This document shows positions 62,061-64,000 of a stretch of DNA of 64,000 nt, in pieces. This stretch comes from DATIXJ01 sp963714795 (lineage in GTDB: Bacteria; Bacteroidota; Ignavibacteria; UBA10030; SZUA-254): contig CAVQPS010000006.1 of the NCBI GenBank assembly GCA_963714795.1, positions 124,001-188,000 of the forward strand, in the 5' to 3' direction. The first letter of the stretch is position 1, and every line of letters begins with the position of its first letter. The position numbers were made by a program, and so were the translations under genes. Below the pieces are notes generated by a model. The model did no database searches. It saw nothing but the letters and a program-made list of their open reading frames with translations, and was not told where the DNA came from.

Positions 62061-62429
62061 TCAGGCAAACCGTTCAGGTCTGAATTGCACGAAACCTTTC
62101 TTCGTAATTTTATCAAGTTCCTTGAAAAGTTTTTCATCGACAGAGTTAAAGTTGAAACACGCTTTTCCCTGCATTCGTTTCCGCAATTCCGGGGATAATT
62201 CTTTGAATAAATCGGGGCATGTATAGACCGGCATCAAGTGGAAGCTGACATAATTCTTTCCGATTTTTACCGAACCAAAAGCGCATCGCCTTTTATTTTT
62301 CAGAATAACCGGGGTATCGAGATAATAATGATCGTTCGTGTCATGCACGACGATGAGCTTCGATTCGAACTGTTGAAGAATCGGTTTTAATCTGTCGAAG
62401 ACCGGTTGAAAATCTGATTTCGTGGACAT
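62061..62429 (-). CDS. small YdhG/DUF1801-like protein
   Basis: A 122-residue protein. The segments YVSFHLMPVY and RMQGKACFNF, with a central basic turn, fit the YdhG/DUF1801 fold, and the family lies next to a DUF1801/YdeI gene here. No signal peptide or TM helix. Function unknown. The 150 bases between it and the ABC exporter are A/T-rich and hold divergent promoters presumably, but none is clear. Confidence 0.65.
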   Translation of the reverse strand: MSTKSDFQPVFDRLKPILQQFESKLIVVHDTNDHYYLDTPVILKNKRRCAFGSVKIGKNYVSFHLMPVYTCPDLFKELSPELRKRMQGKACFNFNSVDEKLFKELDKITKKGFVQFRPERFA

Positions 62430-62580
62430 GATTTGTTCGATGAATGGAAAAGAAAAATTTTTTATGATTTGAAAATGTAAACAAATCTTTGCATAACTTC
62501 AACAAGAAAAAGAACTGTTTGCTTCGTTCTTGAGGGATTCTTACATTGATTGTCTTAAAAATGAAGAAAGCTGAAATTTG

Positions 62581-64000
62581 TTGAAATCAACATTAAAACG
62601 TGCACGACCGCTGAAAGACGGCAGGCCGCCATTGACGCTCAAAGAACGTTTCCGCGCAATGCGGAATCTTCCGGAACTGTTTCGGCTTATCTGGGAAACA
62701 AGCAAGTCACTGACGATTGCTAATATTTTTCTTCGTATCATCCGTGCTGCTGCTCCGTTGATCCTATTGTACATCGGGAAATTGATCATCAACGAAATTA
62801 TTCACCTCATTCGCCTCGAAGGTGAAAAAGATTTTACGCATCTCTGGATGCTGGTCGGTACGGAATTTCTTGTTGCCGTGATTTCCGATCTGCTCGCCCG
62901 CGTCATCGCACTTCTGGACAGCCTGCTCGGCGATTTGTTTAATAACCGGACGTCCATTCGGATTATGGAGCATGCAGCACTGCTCGATCTTGCATACTTC
63001 GAAGATTCAACATTTTACGACAAACTCGAACGCGCACGCCAGCAGACAACCGGGCGAACTGCGTTGATGGCACAAGTCCTCGCGCAATTGCAGGATATTA
63101 TTACGATGGCATTTCTTGCCGTCGGTCTGATTGCCTTTAATCCGTGGCTGATTATTTTATTGTTCGTCGCACTCGTACCTGCATTCCTTGGCGAAGCACA
63201 TTTTAATGCGCGCAGTTATTCGTTCATGCGGAAGTGGACGCCGGAACGCCGTGAGCTCGATGCACTTCGGTATGCCGGCGCCAGCGACGAGACCGCCAAG
63301 GAAGTGAAGATCTTCGGCTTGTCGGATTTTCTTACCGAACGCTACAGAATTTTAGCCGATAACTTTTTCCGCGGCAACCGTTCCATAGCCATCAGGCGCG
63401 CGGTCTGGGGAGGTTTCCTCGGCATGATCGGCAGTATCGGATATTATGCGGCCTACATCATTATTCTTCTTCGAACAGTGACCGGTCAGTTGACGCTCGG
63501 CGACTTGACATTTCTTGCCGGTTCATTCAGCCGTCTTCGGACTCTTCTTCAGGATATCCTTCTGCGATTCTCAACGATGGCGGAAGGGGCGCTGTACCTC
63601 GGCGATCTCTTCGATTTCTTCGAGCTTCGTCCGGTGATTCAAATGCCGGCGCACCCGCGGCCGTTTCCACGACCGATAAAAGAAGGATTCCGGTTCGAGG
63701 ATGTTGGTTTTCAATATCCGGATTCCGACCGGTGGGCGAACCGGCATCTCACTTTTACACTTCATCCCGGAGAAAAGCTTGCGCTCGTCGGTGAAAACGG
63801 AGCAGGGAAAACCACGCTTGTAAAATTACTTGCCCGTTTGTACGATCCGACCGAAGGAAAAATATTTTTAGACGGAATCGATCTTCGTGAATACGATCTG
63901 CACGAATTACGACATGAGATCGGTGTGATCTTTCAGGATTTCGTTCATTACCATATGAAAGCATCCGAAAATATTGCCGTGGGAAGAATCGAAGAGCGCG
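62581..64000 (+). CDS. ABC exporter, fused permease-ATPase (5' part, truncated by window end)
   Basis: The frame runs open from the upstream TGA at 62572 to the end of the window. The likely start is TTG 62581 (or 62578); an ATG at 62659 would shorten it by 26 residues. Six hydrophobic segments form a type-I exporter permease (helices near residues 40, 75, 175, 195, 280 and 310). The nucleotide-binding domain follows with Walker A GENGAGKTT near residue 405 and the Q-loop VIFQDF. The ABC signature and Walker B lie beyond the edge. MsbA/HlyB-like; the substrate is not predictable. Confidence 0.88.
   Translation, partial: MKSTLKRARPLKDGRPPLTLKERFRAMRNLPELFRLIWETSKSLTIANIFLRIIRAAAPLILLYIGKLIINEIIHLIRLEGEKDFTHLWMLVGTEFLVAVISDLLARVIALLDSLLGDLFNNRTSIRIMEHAALLDLAYFEDSTFYDKLERARQQTTGRTALMAQVLAQLQDIITMAFLAVGLIAFNPWLIILLFVALVPAFLGEAHFNARSYSFMRKWTPERRELDALRYAGASDETAKEVKIFGLSDFLTERYRILADNFFRGNRSIAIRRAVWGGFLGMIGSIGYYAAYIIILLRTVTGQLTLGDLTFLAGSFSRLRTLLQDILLRFSTMAEGALYLGDLFDFFELRPVIQMPAHPRPFPRPIKEGFRFEDVGFQYPDSDRWANRHLTFTLHPGEKLALVGENGAGKTTLVKLLARLYDPTEGKIFLDGIDLREYDLHELRHEIGVIFQDFVHYHMKASENIAVGRIEER

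Overview
The window reads as one chromosomal segment of a Gram-negative bacterium of the Bacteroidota/Chlorobiota/Ignavibacteriota (FCB) kind. The lineage is inferred from gene content: a DUF4905-like protein, the tilS-hpt-ftsH cluster, long kinase/TolB-propeller and kinase/TPR proteins, and an hpnCDE squalene cassette. No rRNA or other lineage marker is present, so the phylum is not proven.

Left flank (1-12153). On the + strand are radA, rdgB, a beta-propeller-like protein, a PhzF-family isomerase and a membrane-anchored Fe-S oxidoreductase. They end at a 15-bp perfect hairpin at 5988-6022, which also closes a converging - strand run: tRNA-Met(CAT), then tilS, hpt, ftsH, a dolichol-kinase-like membrane protein, a deoxyribosyltransferase-like protein and a GroES-like protein.

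Centre (12154-55523). About 43 kb is a head-to-tail array of 16 paralogous eukaryotic-like Ser/Thr protein kinases, called ELK1-ELK16 here. All begin with almost the same roughly 20 residues and differ downstream. Eight carry a TM helix plus a TolB/WD40-like propeller (ELK1, 4, 5, 11, 12, 13, 15, 16). Four carry a TM helix plus a TolB-N-like domain and TPRs (ELK2, 3, 10, 14). Four are soluble kinase-TolB-N-TPR proteins (ELK6-9). ELK2, ELK14 and ELK15 are broken by frameshifts. One secreted M1-type peptidase gene sits inside the array. Most starts are coupled to an upstream reading frame by an ATGA overlap.

The most unusual structure is a set of short ORFs (13-51 codons) just upstream of many kinases. 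Most begin with a copy of the kinase start, run through one of four different palindromic repeat elements, and end at the TGA inside the ATGA of the real kinase start. Nine start-to-start distances (152, 38, 152, 152, 68, 113, 122, 107, 152) are all 2 modulo 3, the phase needed for that coupling. Shorter vestiges of a kinase start follow ELK1 and ELK12. The array looks like a unit with conserved ends and variable middles that grows by recombination at gene junctions, with palindromic elements caught in the junctions and kept translatable.

Right flank (55562-64000). An unrecognised small protein is followed by a hairpin with the same stem as at 5988-6022, then a promoter and the hpnC-hpnD-hpnE squalene operon. 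Then come a converging membrane protein, tyrS, three small - strand genes (one of only 52 codons) and the 5' part of an ABC exporter that runs off the window.
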